DNA from: Lactobacillus sp. ESL0679
GTDB lineage: Bacteria > Bacillota > Bacilli > Lactobacillales > Lactobacillaceae
Length of the DNA: 64,000 nucleotides
NCBI RefSeq assembly: GCF_029433515.1
Contig: NZ_JAQTIG010000001.1
Coordinates: 434,001-498,000, forward strand
Direction of reading: 5' to 3'
A program made the translations under genes and the position numbers. This document shows positions 48,591-58,114 of this stretch, piece after piece. The notes beneath the pieces are model-generated. The model saw only the letters and a program-made list of their open reading frames with translations. It was not told where the DNA came from and ran no database searches. The stretch's first letter is position 1; each line of letters opens with the position of its first letter.

Positions 48591-49671
48591 CTTGCATAAC
48601 CTTTGTCAAAGCTGCAGATACCTGATCTAGTAATTCCGGCAGATTAGCAACTTGCGTTAATTGTCCAACGTTTTCTCGCGAAAGCACAACATTCATAAGT
48701 GGCTTTTCAATCATCTTATTAGTAGAGTTATACTCATCTTCTAACTTTTGAATCGATTTTTCGACAAATCCACCTTTAGTCATAACTGGTTCTTCAAAAG
48801 CTGATACCAAATTTACTGGTGTATCAGAGCGTAAAGTCAACATAATATAATTAGGCAAAGTCTTATTTGCAAATGTATTTTGTTTACCTGTTGGCATTGA
48901 CAAGGTAAAGGCTTTAATAAAAGTAATTATACTTTGAATAGCATCTTGATTACCTAAATTTTTAGCTAAATCTTTGACATTAATATTTGCATAGCGATAT
49001 AAAGTTGCAGAATCATATTCAATCGTTCCCAGCATTGCAGCACCATTAGCATCATCTGGCTGTAAATCATCGAGTGCTGTGAAGTAGTCATATTCTGGAA
49101 CAATTTCATGTGTCGAAATCGCATGGGCAACTTGAGCTGACGCATCAACATTTAATTCTGGATTATCAGCAACCATCCGGCCAAACAAGGCTAAATCTAA
49201 GGAATTATCCTCCTTCAAGATTTGCTTGATTTCCTTCTTAATATCTTTATCATCAAATTTATCATGGTTAAGTGCATACTGAGCTAATTTATCAACTTGT
49301 CCAGGACTAACTAATAAAAGCGCGCCTGTTAAAGTCTTACCTGACTTCTTATCCTTTTTAACCTTAATTCCTGCAGCAGTCAAAATTGCAGTTGCCTTTT
49401 CCATAGCAGCTTGTTCATCTAAAGAGCTATCCAAAGCTTGCAATTTTTTTGCCAAAAATTCGGCAACTTCTTTAGTCCTTGTTCCAATTGAAGCACTTTC
49501 GTCTCTAAAATAATCACGCATCGCTTTTTTCCAACTTTGTGAAGAAACACGTGCCCGCTTAACACCACCATACAATGCCGTTTTAGGTGCACCAGTATCA
49601 TCACGGTTAATGTTTGACGATGGTACTGTTTGTAATACATTAAGATCTAGATATAAATTTTTGTTAGTCAT
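48571..49671 (-). CDS. cas7e: Cas7e (CasC) backbone protein
   Basis: A 366-residue protein forming the crRNA-binding filament of Cascade. Family marks are NLYLDLNVLQTVPSSNINRD, KRARVSSQSWKKAMRDYF and NPELNVDASAQVAHAISTHE. It overlaps cse2 by eight bases and cas5 by 20. A second copy of equal length lies at 41116. Confidence 0.95.
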   Translation of the reverse strand: MTNKNLYLDLNVLQTVPSSNINRDDTGAPKTALYGGVKRARVSSQSWKKAMRDYFRDESASIGTRTKEVAEFLAKKLQALDSSLDEQAAMEKATAILTAAGIKVKKDKKSGKTLTGALLLVSPGQVDKLAQYALNHDKFDDKDIKKEIKQILKEDNSLDLALFGRMVADNPELNVDASAQVAHAISTHEIVPEYDYFTALDDLQPDDANGAAMLGTIEYDSATLYRYANINVKDLAKNLGNQDAIQSIITFIKAFTLSMPTGKQNTFANKTLPNYIMLTLRSDTPVNLVSAFEEPVMTKGGFVEKSIQKLEDEYNSTNKMIEKPLMNVVLSRENVGQLTQVANLPELLDQVSAALTKVMQDEDAND

Positions 49672-50293
49672 TTTCTTCTCCTTTAATACTATTTGAATTA
49701 TTTACCTTAAAATATTGTTCACCCCACGATAAGCGAACTTTGCCCGCACGGTGATAATTCGTTTGAAAATCATATAAATCTTGAGCTAGTAGTGGATAGT
49801 CAATTTTCATTGCCTGATTAGTAGCTTTTTGAATTTCTACTAGATGCGTTAGCGAATTAATAACACTAGCAATATTATTTGTCGCTAGTAATGGTTGAAT
49901 ACGCCGATCCAACGCCACTCTAACATCTTCATTTGCTCTTAATTTAGCAAGAGCAGTAAACAAGCTTACGCCGTCAGCCTCTGCATTATCTTTAGCTTTT
50001 TTCTTTGTCGAATCGCCACAAACCAATTCATCTTTACCTTGCTGTTGAATTGCATAAAGGCGTATTGCCGCAAACACAGCAATTTCACCAATTGTTGGCT
50101 CACCATTTTTACTTAAAAATTGTTCTGGTAAGTACTTCATTAATAATGGCCAAACACCTTGTGCTCGCTGACTTGTGATTGTTGCAGCACTTCTTAAGCT
50201 TGCTAAAGCAGCTTTATCCAAGTTGCCATTATCATAAAGTCGGTCAATGATTTTGACCGTTATTTTTCTGATTGCATAATCATATTCCATCAA
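49664..50293 (-). CDS. cse2: Cse2 (CasB) small subunit
   Basis: A 209-residue helical protein with the Cse2 core RSAATITSQRAQGVWPLL (about 30-47) and the late DLYDFQTNYHRAGKVRLSWG. Two copies normally line the Cascade belly and hold displaced DNA. It lies five bases after cas8e. Confidence 0.9.
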   Translation of the reverse strand: MMEYDYAIRKITVKIIDRLYDNGNLDKAALASLRSAATITSQRAQGVWPLLMKYLPEQFLSKNGEPTIGEIAVFAAIRLYAIQQQGKDELVCGDSTKKKAKDNAEADGVSLFTALAKLRANEDVRVALDRRIQPLLATNNIASVINSLTHLVEIQKATNQAMKIDYPLLAQDLYDFQTNYHRAGKVRLSWGEQYFKVNNSNSIKGEEND

Positions 50294-50297
50294 GTCA

Positions 50298-52007
50298 TCA
50301 CTCCTTCTTCATCTCTGAATTAACACGATATTTAAAATAGTTATTAATCGTAAAAATATTTCTAAGGCCTTTATCGGTAAGAATCCCTTTTACATCACGT
50401 GATGAACTAGTATCCATTACCTTTTTAGCTTCTGCAAAAGCATGCTGTTTAAGCTGCTTTTCCCAAAGAAGTACCTTTTCACCACGTTCATCATGATTAG
50501 TTAAACCTGCAAGCCAATCTTTAAACGGTTGATTTAATCCATAATAAAACTTGGCACTTAAGCGATTAGCAAACTCTTTAAGCGAATTATCTTTAAATCC
50601 GCGAATTTCACCAACATCACGTGCAAATTGCCAAAAGTATGACCCAACTGTCTGCGTCTTTTCAATTACTGCTTCAATTTGCGCTGGCCAATAATCGGCA
50701 TCATTTTCATCAAAAAGAACATCGGCATTAATACTCATATCATCGGTAACTTCAGCAACCGGAGATTGTGATGTCGCATTACCATCGTCAATCAAATCCA
50801 CTGACGCCAATGTCAATAATTTATCATGCGGAATTGCTCGCTTTTCTTTAAGTAACCGCAGCCAAACAACAATTCCCGGCTCCCTGTTATCATGAGCCTT
50901 ATTGGCATTAACATAATTACCGAAGTTGCGCCACATCGCTTTGCTTAATGACTGCAATCCTCTGACTGCTGGCCTATAAGCCGCCGTCTTTTTATCATAT
51001 TTCCAGACCGTCATCGGTTCAATCATTGCGTTATCACTGACAATTTTGGGTAGTCCTGCACTAAAAATAGTTGGTTCACCAGTATCATCCCATTCAATAT
51101 GCAAAATCCGTGACCAACTTGTATACAGCTCTGCAATATTATTCGGTAAAAGATTTTTTTGGCGTTCACTCACGTACTCTTTTGCGCTTGCATATTCCCA
51201 GACTGGTCTTTGCCGTGCTGGCTCTTGACTAAATAAAACTAGGTTTAACATCAAAGTTTCAAAAAGAGGTTTACCCTGAGCAAAAACAGGATTTAATTTA
51301 TACAGCCAACCAGGTGAAACTGAGAATTTCTCATCTGCTTTAATCTTAGTTTTATCAGTTACCCCAGTAAAACTTTGGTAAGTAATTAGCCATCTAGCCA
51401 ATTCATCGACTGCAATTTGGTTTTTACCTTCACCAGCTTTTGGTGCGAATAGCGCTGGAGTATTGTTACTTTCAGAAATGCGTCTATTAATTTGCTTAAC
51501 TGATACTGTTCCTGTACCCTTGGCAACAGCCTTATTAGCTGGAACTAGCTCATCATACTCAGCTTTTGTTACCTGATAAAATGGATGTTCACCAAAGAAA
51601 GCAAACTTATCAGCGTAATGCTCTAAATATTTAGTAACAATCTCTGTAAAATGTCCTTTTTGGTATAAACTTTGCCAAGTTTTTACTACTGTCTGTTTAA
51701 TACGGTTCTTAGGATAAAACTTAATTATCGTAGCATCTGATAAAAATTGCTCGGTGCCTTTTTCTAGCCATTCATAGGGTTTACCATCTGCATCAAAACG
51801 CGAGTATACCGTCGTTAAGATTGCTAATAACAGTCGTATAATCGCTAAATCTTGTACTCGCATATCACCAGCTAATTGCCGGTAATTTTGAGCATTTTTA
51901 AATAATTCAATTAAAGACACTTTTTTCTCTCGACCAGTCTGTTGATCGATTACTTTAAGCCAAGAATCTGTAATTAGATTAAAGTCTTTTTCAATCATCA
52001 TCATCAT
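50298..52007 (-). CDS. cas8e: Cas8e (Cse1/CasA) large subunit
   Basis: A 569-residue Cascade subunit that reads the PAM and recruits Cas3. It opens FNLITDSWLKVIDQQTGREK, the usual CasA start, and has AFFGEHPFYQV and a C-terminal four-helix bundle. It overlaps cas3 by 17 bases. Confidence 0.92.
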   Translation of the reverse strand: MMMMIEKDFNLITDSWLKVIDQQTGREKKVSLIELFKNAQNYRQLAGDMRVQDLAIIRLLLAILTTVYSRFDADGKPYEWLEKGTEQFLSDATIIKFYPKNRIKQTVVKTWQSLYQKGHFTEIVTKYLEHYADKFAFFGEHPFYQVTKAEYDELVPANKAVAKGTGTVSVKQINRRISESNNTPALFAPKAGEGKNQIAVDELARWLITYQSFTGVTDKTKIKADEKFSVSPGWLYKLNPVFAQGKPLFETLMLNLVLFSQEPARQRPVWEYASAKEYVSERQKNLLPNNIAELYTSWSRILHIEWDDTGEPTIFSAGLPKIVSDNAMIEPMTVWKYDKKTAAYRPAVRGLQSLSKAMWRNFGNYVNANKAHDNREPGIVVWLRLLKEKRAIPHDKLLTLASVDLIDDGNATSQSPVAEVTDDMSINADVLFDENDADYWPAQIEAVIEKTQTVGSYFWQFARDVGEIRGFKDNSLKEFANRLSAKFYYGLNQPFKDWLAGLTNHDERGEKVLLWEKQLKQHAFAEAKKVMDTSSSRDVKGILTDKGLRNIFTINNYFKYRVNSEMKKE

Positions 52008-54744
52008 CCTTTGTATAACTTAAACCAAACTGCTCAGAATACTGCAATTTCCACTTACCAAGAGTAGTTGTTAAATTTTCATCTAATGGCAAGGCTAAGG
52101 CACCTTTGAGCAAAACACTATTTTGCCAATCGGCACAGTATTTATTAGTAAGTTTTTCTAAGCGTTTAATTACCGCTTCAATTTCATTAGTATACTGGGT
52201 AATTGCAGTTGGTAGTCTGATTACTTGCTCTGAAATATCATAATCTGAAACCTGAGCTAAATCTTGACCATTAATTAAAAAGTTGCCCTTAGCTGTATGC
52301 TTAAGCAAAATAACTTCAATTGTTTCCTGAATATCGCGGACAGCCCTACTTGCCTTTTGTTCATCCTTATCAACATCTAATTGATCATAATTCAGCCAGC
52401 CATGAATTGATTCTTCAGGGTCAGGATCATTAATTTGAAAATTACCGGCTTTTTGTTCCTCTTTTTCAATATAAAGATCAAATTCTTCTTTTGCTTTTTC
52501 AATTCCAGCAACTTTAGAATCAGTTTTAGGATTATAAACTTGCTGGACAAGATTAGAAATATCATCAGGTAACGTAATAGTATCTGGCAAAAAATGATCC
52601 GTCTTCATTAACAAATATTTATGATAAATGCTCTCATTGGCTGCGCCATAATCGCCAAAGTTATTAATTCCCATCACATAAAGTTGTGGCTGCTCTAAAT
52701 TTTTCGGTCTAGTAATTTCATGGCGATGCAAACGCCCTGCCCGCTGCAAAATCAAATCAATTGGTGCAATATCTGTATAAAGAACATCAAAGTCAATATC
52801 CAAAGATTGCTCTAAAACCTGTGTCCCAATTACAACTAATTTTTTTGGTCTCTTACCTTTTTTGCCAATCGCATTTTGCAATTTTGTTTCCTGTGCTGTA
52901 CGTTCTGGCGCTAAAAAGGCAGAATGTAAAACCATGAATTCTACATCGGATTGCGCAACTAATTTAGCCAATGATTGTGCGCGTTTAACTGTATTTACAA
53001 TAACTCCAGCAATCCCACCAGCTTTTATCTTATTTAAAATAGCAGCTACCAATTCATCATCAGGTAAATTAATTCTTTCAACCTGCAACTTTTGTACTTT
53101 CTGGTCGCTTTGACCAGGGAATTCTGAAATTTGCTTTAACTGACAGCCATCCAGAATACTTACTAATGGATATGCTTGATTGTTTTCCCAATCAGCAGGC
53201 GCCTTAAATTTTGAAGCAAATTGCCAACCATACTTACCAATTAAATATGATTGAATCAATAACCTTCTCTTTTCTGTTGGCAATGTTGCTGACAGAATTA
53301 CAATCGGAACATGATATGCACCTAGCCAAGTTATTGCTTTATACAAATACTGACTCATGTATGCATCATAAGCATGGACCTCATCAATCACGACTACTTT
53401 GCCGCTCAAACCTAAATGCTTTAAAAACAAATGCTTTTGCTTTAATCCCATCGAAAGCAGATTATCAATCGTACCAATCGTGAACTTAGTCAGGATAGTC
53501 TTTTTCCCAGAAAACCAGCTATTAACTGTAACAGCTCCAGTATCTGTATCATCTGCCACATTTTCCGCATCAGGTAGCCTTTTATATTCTTTATCGAATT
53601 GCTTTTTACTGTGCATTAACTCAATTGAAAAATCACCTTGTTGCTCAGCAGATAGTTTTTGCAGCCAATACTCAACTCTTTTAAACATTGCATTACTCGT
53701 TGCCTGAGTTGGCAAACCCATAAATAATCCATCTGCGCCGGTAATATAAGCTAACTGTTCAGCAGCAACTAGTGCAATCTCTGTTTTACCTAGGCCCATT
53801 GGTGCTTCGACAATAATCATACCCGGATCAATCGTTTCACCAATTGCTTTAGTTATTGTCTTTTGAACCGGTCTTGCTTTAAACTGCCATCTCTTTTCAT
53901 ATGGGTCAATTGTTTCAGAAACTTTTTGCGGCTCCCATTCATCGCCAAGGTACCAATTATGCATCGCCTGTTCAAAACGCTTTTCCATATTTAAATCATG
54001 CCAAGTTTGATCTAGTCTAATTAATGGAAAGAGCTCTTCACCATTATGTGTACGCTCACTTGAAGCTAGCCAATCAGCCATAATTATTAGGCCTTCCAAT
54101 ATCACAGCTTGCGGTTGAGTAATGTCCGGAATATCTGCAACACTTTGATAACCTGCAATTGCTAAACCATATTCAAATAATTCTTTTTGGACTTGCTGCC
54201 AAGGTGTTTTCAGGATTTCATTTTGATCACTTTGATAATAATTTGCTGTATGATTTCTAATTTCATCATAAGGAGTGGCTGACTCAGGCTTACCATGATG
54301 GCCGCCAATCAATGCGGCCACATTTTCTGGCACACCAAATTTTAGTAATAAAGCTTCTCCTGCTCGGTTATGAGGGGATTCTCTTCGCAATGGCAATTCC
54401 AAATTATCAAGATCAGAGAAGCCTTGCCTGATTAGCTTTTCAATCAAAGCATTATCTAAATCATCATCATGAATATATGCCTTTTTAGTTTGAAAAGCTG
54501 GTGTAGACTTACCAATATCATGGACAAAGCCCAAGAACTTAATTAGTTTATGAATTTCGTCATCAGACAAATTTCCTTTTAAAAATTGACGCTGATTATT
54601 AGATAACCAATGATTATATAAAAAATTAATTACATTTTTAGTATCTGTTAAGTGAGCAATCAATGGTAACCATTTTTGTTGCCCATCTTCTGTATTTTTC
54701 TTTGCCCATAATGCTAAAGTTTTACTTGATAAAGCTGTCATCAC
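51991..54744 (-). CDS. cas3: Cas3 nuclease-helicase
   Basis: A 917-residue effector. The N-terminal HD nuclease has FVHDIGKSTPAF (near 73), SPHNRAGEALL and IGGHHGKPE. The helicase has EAPMGLGKTEIAL (Walker A, near 312), VVIDEVHAYD, LSATLP and LQRAGRLHRH. It degrades DNA after Cascade binding. AAGGAG stands 7 bases before GTG 54744 and 10 before ATG 54741; either start is possible. It is first in the operon, downstream of the promoter targeted by the mini-CRISPR. Confidence 0.95.
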   Translation of the reverse strand: MMTALSSKTLALWAKKNTEDGQQKWLPLIAHLTDTKNVINFLYNHWLSNNQRQFLKGNLSDDEIHKLIKFLGFVHDIGKSTPAFQTKKAYIHDDDLDNALIEKLIRQGFSDLDNLELPLRRESPHNRAGEALLLKFGVPENVAALIGGHHGKPESATPYDEIRNHTANYYQSDQNEILKTPWQQVQKELFEYGLAIAGYQSVADIPDITQPQAVILEGLIIMADWLASSERTHNGEELFPLIRLDQTWHDLNMEKRFEQAMHNWYLGDEWEPQKVSETIDPYEKRWQFKARPVQKTITKAIGETIDPGMIIVEAPMGLGKTEIALVAAEQLAYITGADGLFMGLPTQATSNAMFKRVEYWLQKLSAEQQGDFSIELMHSKKQFDKEYKRLPDAENVADDTDTGAVTVNSWFSGKKTILTKFTIGTIDNLLSMGLKQKHLFLKHLGLSGKVVVIDEVHAYDAYMSQYLYKAITWLGAYHVPIVILSATLPTEKRRLLIQSYLIGKYGWQFASKFKAPADWENNQAYPLVSILDGCQLKQISEFPGQSDQKVQKLQVERINLPDDELVAAILNKIKAGGIAGVIVNTVKRAQSLAKLVAQSDVEFMVLHSAFLAPERTAQETKLQNAIGKKGKRPKKLVVIGTQVLEQSLDIDFDVLYTDIAPIDLILQRAGRLHRHEITRPKNLEQPQLYVMGINNFGDYGAANESIYHKYLLMKTDHFLPDTITLPDDISNLVQQVYNPKTDSKVAGIEKAKEEFDLYIEKEEQKAGNFQINDPDPEESIHGWLNYDQLDVDKDEQKASRAVRDIQETIEVILLKHTAKGNFLINGQDLAQVSDYDISEQVIRLPTAITQYTNEIEAVIKRLEKLTNKYCADWQNSVLLKGALALPLDENLTTTLGKWKLQYSEQFGLSYTKDDDDD

Positions 54745-54761
54745 TTTAAATCTCCTTAGTT

Positions 54762-54782
54762 TATTTTTTTATTAATTATTAA
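54762..54782 (-). promoter_or_regulatory. Protospacer-like site at the cas operon start
   Basis: On the minus strand these 21 bases match the guide of the mini-CRISPR at 18 positions, including a perfect first eight (TTAATAAT). The flanking bases on the PAM side are GAAC. The site covers the predicted transcription start and lies between the -10 and the cas3 RBS, where bound Cascade would block transcription. Confidence 0.6.
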
Positions 54783-54786
54783 GTTC

Positions 54787-54815
54787 AATATATACTCTTA
54801 CACGCCTTGTTGCAA
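54787..54815 (-). promoter_or_regulatory. cas operon promoter
   Basis: TTGCAA (54810-54815) and TATATT (54787-54792) are spaced exactly 17 bases on the minus strand, with a predicted start near 54780, about 36 bases before cas3. Confidence 0.75.
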
Positions 54816-54869
54816 GCGCTTTAAAAATAATTTTAAATAAATGGGCTAAGTATGACGCTATAGCCCAGA

Positions 54870-54960
54870 AATTAGCCCCCACAAATGTGGGGAATACCAT
54901 ATTTTTATTTATTATTAACGGATGACCCTCATTATTATGAGGAATACATCTTTAATTATA
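54870..54960 (-). ncRNA. Two-repeat mini-CRISPR, candidate cas-regulating guide RNA
   Basis: Two degenerate repeats (54920-54947 and 54870-54897) flank a 22-base spacer, shorter than the 33 of the arrays. The stems are kept by paired changes: CCCCAC/GTGGGG in arrays, CCTCAT/ATGAGG in the first and CCCCAC/GTGGGG with a new loop in the second. An extended -10, TGGTATAAT on minus (54955-54963), would start the RNA at the edge of the first repeat. The guide matches the cas3 start site 90 bases downstream. The form fits CreR-type crRNA-like repressors known from type I systems. Confidence 0.7.
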
Positions 54961-55103
54961 CCATCTTCAAATAATGTTGCTTCCTTATCCAAATTGACCC
55001 AGACAACCTCTCTAAGCAGGATTCATATATTTCTGACTTGCTTTACAATCTGGCATTACCTGGTACTTTATTCTTGATCATCATTTCAGTAAGGTTGCTA
55101 ATA

Positions 55104-55466
55104 CCATTTCGCCAAGTTTGTAACTGGGACTTAGTATTAACCGAAAATGGGTACCCGGTAATTAACGTTAATCCTTCCAAAAAAGCTCGAGATAAATACA
55201 TGATGGCATTAGCCACAGCAGAAGCGCCAGAAAATGACCCTCAACCATTTAGAGAACTAATCACTGATTACGTTGAAAAAGAATTAGACTGCAGAATTAA
55301 AACTCTGCAGTTAAATGAGAAATATACTCAAGAAGCAGAAGAATCATTTAATCGTAGTGGAATAGACTGGGATAAATTAGAAAAAGAAAGACTTGCGCAA
55401 GCAGAATTAGCATCACAATACAAGGCGCAAAAAGGACTTAAACAAGATGTCCCCGAATTAGAATGA
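55104..55466 (+). pseudogene. C-terminal remnant of a Fic family protein
   Basis: From about 55125 the frame reads LVLTENGYPVINVNPSKKAR then DKYMMALATAEAPENDPQPF, matching the region after the HPFxDGNGR loop of Fic AMP-transferases. The loop itself survives only as IPFRQVCNWD, without the His and the GNGR part, and the N-terminal ~200 residues are gone. The preceding codons to 55038 look like non-coding sequence. It should be inactive. Confidence 0.6.
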
Positions 55467-55493
55467 AATTCTATAAATTATTGAATAGCAAAA

Positions 55494-55630
55494 ATAGCTC
55501 AGGAAAGCCTGAGCTATTTTATTACTTTATTTAAACAAATGGTTGATAAGACAGGGTAGCATAAAACTGAAGTGATGTGCATCACCTGCAATACTCAGTA
55601 GAGGTCGCAATCGACTGTTTTTTTATCCTA
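55494..55630 (-). pseudogene. Decayed toxin locus 5
   Basis: The minus strand keeps the shared AATAGCTCAGG/CCTGAGCTATT-type terminator (55494-55525), a peptide scrap MLPCLINHLFK and an RNA-like end with the T7 run GACTGTTTTTTT at 55612-55622. GTGATGTGC is shared with locus 4. It fills the gap between the Fic remnant and array 2. Confidence 0.5.
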
Positions 55631-55660
55631 TATCAATCATAACATTTAAATAGGATTAAT

Positions 55661-56298
55661 TTTCAACCCTCACCATTGTGGGGAATACCAGTATTTTGCC
55701 CATATTGATAATCCGGAAAATGGATCACTCCCACCTCTGTGGGGAATACATACCTTGACCCAAGCGCTGTGGAACAACATTAGGAGCACCCTCACGTTTG
55801 TGGGGAATACCTTTGTTTTCTAGCGAAAATGTCCGTTAGTTAGGATCACCCCCACGCATGTGGGGAATACTGATTAAAAACCAGCTTCTCTAACGTCAAA
55901 ATAGGATCACCCCCACGCATGTGGGGAATACACTTCAAACTTGCTTGCGTAATTTTGTACCTCAGGATCACCCCCACGCATGTGGGGAATACCAATTTCA
56001 GCAACACAAATGTCCACTTCCTTAAGGATCACCCCCACGCATGTGGGGAATACTAGTGAGATTAGTTATGAAGCCATAAATAATGTAGGATCACCCCCAC
56101 GCATGTGGGGAATACCGTTTTGCCGTATGGCTGAACACCACTTTTTTAGGATCACCCCCACGCATGTGGGGAATACGTACTGTTACAGATACCATTCAGC
56201 ACACAACCAGGATCACCCCCACGCATGTGGGGAATACTGTCTAGCGTCTTAATCTGGTCATAGCATGTTGGGATCACCCCCACGCATGTGGGGAATAC
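55661..56298 (-). CRISPR. CRISPR array 2, type I-E, 11 repeats
   Basis: Eleven repeats of the same family as array 1. The three at the left (55661, 55722, 55783) are degenerate, the normal sign of the oldest end; the eight from 55843 are identical to array 1. There are ten spacers. The crRNA sense is minus, with the leader on the right. No cas gene adjoins it; it must use the same Cas proteins. Confidence 0.96.
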
Positions 56299-56372
56299 AG
56301 TAAAAGATCCCAGCTATATCAACATTCTTAAAATGAAGAATACACTTTTTTCATTGGTTTGTAAATTTTAAT
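56299..56372 (-). promoter_or_regulatory. Leader of array 2
   Basis: AGTAAAAGATCCC beside the first repeat, TCAACATTC and TTTTTTCATTGGTTTGT match the leader of array 1. The last block corresponds to the coding end of cas2 there, so this leader is a copy that carried off part of cas2, or this block is a real leader motif. A weak extended -10 (TGATATAGC) is present. Confidence 0.65.
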
Positions 56373-56416
56373 TTATAATTACTTAGCTTTAATATCCTAT
56401 CTAATACTACAATATT

Positions 56417-57328
56417 CTAAACATTTTTCCTTTTCTTCTTCGGCGTAATATTTAGCGCCATCGCTGCAGCAACTACCAAAAGGGCGCCAAGCCAATCAAG
56501 TGGCGTCATAATTAAGCCGAAGCACAAAACCGACCCAATCGTTGCGGACAATGGCTCAAAAGCATCAAGCAAACTAGCCGTCGATGCCTTAATGAATCGC
56601 AGTGAGTTAGTCATCAATTGAAACGGAATAAGAGTACCAATCACAATTACTACAGCAACGGACAACCAAACTTGTCCTGTTAAATGCGTATGTGGCCAGA
56701 CTGGATGAATAATTGTCAAACAAATTCCAGCAGAGAGTAATCCCCATCCTGTGACCACCAAACTAGAAACTCGGTGCAATACATTAATTGGAATTAAAGT
56801 GTTAGTTGCCACGCCAACTGCGGCTAACAGTCCCCACATAAGTACTTCGGGTGTAATCGCCAAATGACTGAAATCACCGTGTGTTGCAAGCAAAATAACA
56901 CCAATAAATGCCGTGATTGCGGCTAGCATATCTAACATACGCAGAGTTTGCTGATGGCGAATGATTAAGTAAGCCATCACAAAAAACGGCCCAATAAATT
57001 GCAGGATTGTTGCAATCGCCGGATTGGCTTTTTGCACGGTAATAAAATAAAACAACTGCACTGGCAACAAGCCAAAAATACCGTACGCGATAATTACCCA
57101 CGCGTCATGCTTATTTTTCATTGTTGCTATCGGCTTTTGGTCAACAGCTCCAGCAACTATTAATAAAACCACACCCGAAACTACCATGCGCATTTGTGTA
57201 AGCCAAATTGGTGTAATTTCCGGACTAATGTTAAATAATGACTTGGCAAATAGCCCCGAAATCCCCCACATAACACAGGCTAAGCCCGCAAGAAAGGCCC
57301 ACAAATGTCTCTTCTTAGCTGATACCAT
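56417..57328 (-). CDS. EamA/DMT family transporter
   Basis: A 303-residue protein with ten predicted helices and the two EamA repeats: MWGISGLFAKSLF in the first and FEPLSATIGSVLCFG near residue 260. Substrate unknown; such proteins export amino acids or other metabolites. It has an AGGAG-type site before its ATG and stands alone. Confidence 0.83.
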   Translation of the reverse strand: MVSAKKRHLWAFLAGLACVMWGISGLFAKSLFNISPEITPIWLTQMRMVVSGVVLLIVAGAVDQKPIATMKNKHDAWVIIAYGIFGLLPVQLFYFITVQKANPAIATILQFIGPFFVMAYLIIRHQQTLRMLDMLAAITAFIGVILLATHGDFSHLAITPEVLMWGLLAAVGVATNTLIPINVLHRVSSLVVTGWGLLSAGICLTIIHPVWPHTHLTGQVWLSVAVVIVIGTLIPFQLMTNSLRFIKASTASLLDAFEPLSATIGSVLCFGLIMTPLDWLGALLVVAAAMALNITPKKKRKNV

Positions 57329-57391
57329 TTCTAACTCTCCTTTTTTATTTTAACTTACTTATAATAACAAAAATCCCGATTAAGCTAAACT

Positions 57392-57426
57392 AGCAACTAA
57401 AAAAAGCATGACCATTCATGCTTTTT
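57392..57426 (-). terminator. Terminator after tenA
   Basis: AAAAAGCATG and CATGCTTTTTT pair around a short loop, just after the tenA stop on the minus strand. Confidence 0.8.
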
Positions 57427-57438
57427 TGTTCGCCAACT

Positions 57439-58101
57439 TTAAGACCAACGCTCTTGTTTATACGCCATCTGCCAAAATTGCAATTCATAATAACTGCTAC
57501 GAACAAATGCCAGTTGCATCTTTTCACGTTCACTTGCAGAGCTGGAATCAGCTAGCGAATTGGTCAGGCGCAAAATTCGTTTTACATTAGTTGCATACCA
57601 ATCACCATCATAAGTATCAATCCATTCTTGATAATAAGAAACCGGTGACCCCGAATCTGCTAGTTTTTGGCCAATTTCTTGATACAACCAGTAGCATGGC
57701 ACAAGGGAGGCAACTGCTGGTCCAATTCCATCCCTGGCCAAAGTCATCTCCAAATGATTAACGTAAGCATACGCTGTTGGTGCAATCAGTGTCTGTGCAA
57801 TTTCATCCGGCGTAATTTTCAATTGTTCAAAAAAGCGCTCACGGACTGCCATTTCACTGTCCTTTAAATCTTGGGCCCCAGCAAGCAAAAATTCTTTAGT
57901 CTGCTGGTCAGATGTTTTTGCCGCAATTGCGCAATGAAAGTTACTAAATTCATTTAAATAATACCTGTCTTGTAATAAATAAAAGCGGAACTTATTCATT
58001 GGCAATTTCCCGCTTTTTAATTCCTGCACAAATGGATGCATCATACTCTTTTGCCATAAACTATTTGCCGCTTGATGCAACTGGTCTGTAAATTCTGTCA
58101 T
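57439..58101 (-). CDS. tenA: TenA thiaminase II / aminopyrimidine salvage enzyme
   Basis: A 220-residue helical enzyme that hydrolyses aminomethyl-pyrimidine degradation products of thiamine for reuse. The nucleophile Cys is in SLVPCYWLYQEIG (near residue 137), the acid Glu in SSYYELQFWQMAY (near 207), and DRYYLNEF near 45. It lies 14 bases after mleR on the same strand but serves the thiamine genes at 62-64 kb. Confidence 0.9.
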   Translation of the reverse strand: MTEFTDQLHQAANSLWQKSMMHPFVQELKSGKLPMNKFRFYLLQDRYYLNEFSNFHCAIAAKTSDQQTKEFLLAGAQDLKDSEMAVRERFFEQLKITPDEIAQTLIAPTAYAYVNHLEMTLARDGIGPAVASLVPCYWLYQEIGQKLADSGSPVSYYQEWIDTYDGDWYATNVKRILRLTNSLADSSSASEREKMQLAFVRSSYYELQFWQMAYKQERWS

Positions 58102-58114
58102 ATCATTCTTCTCC

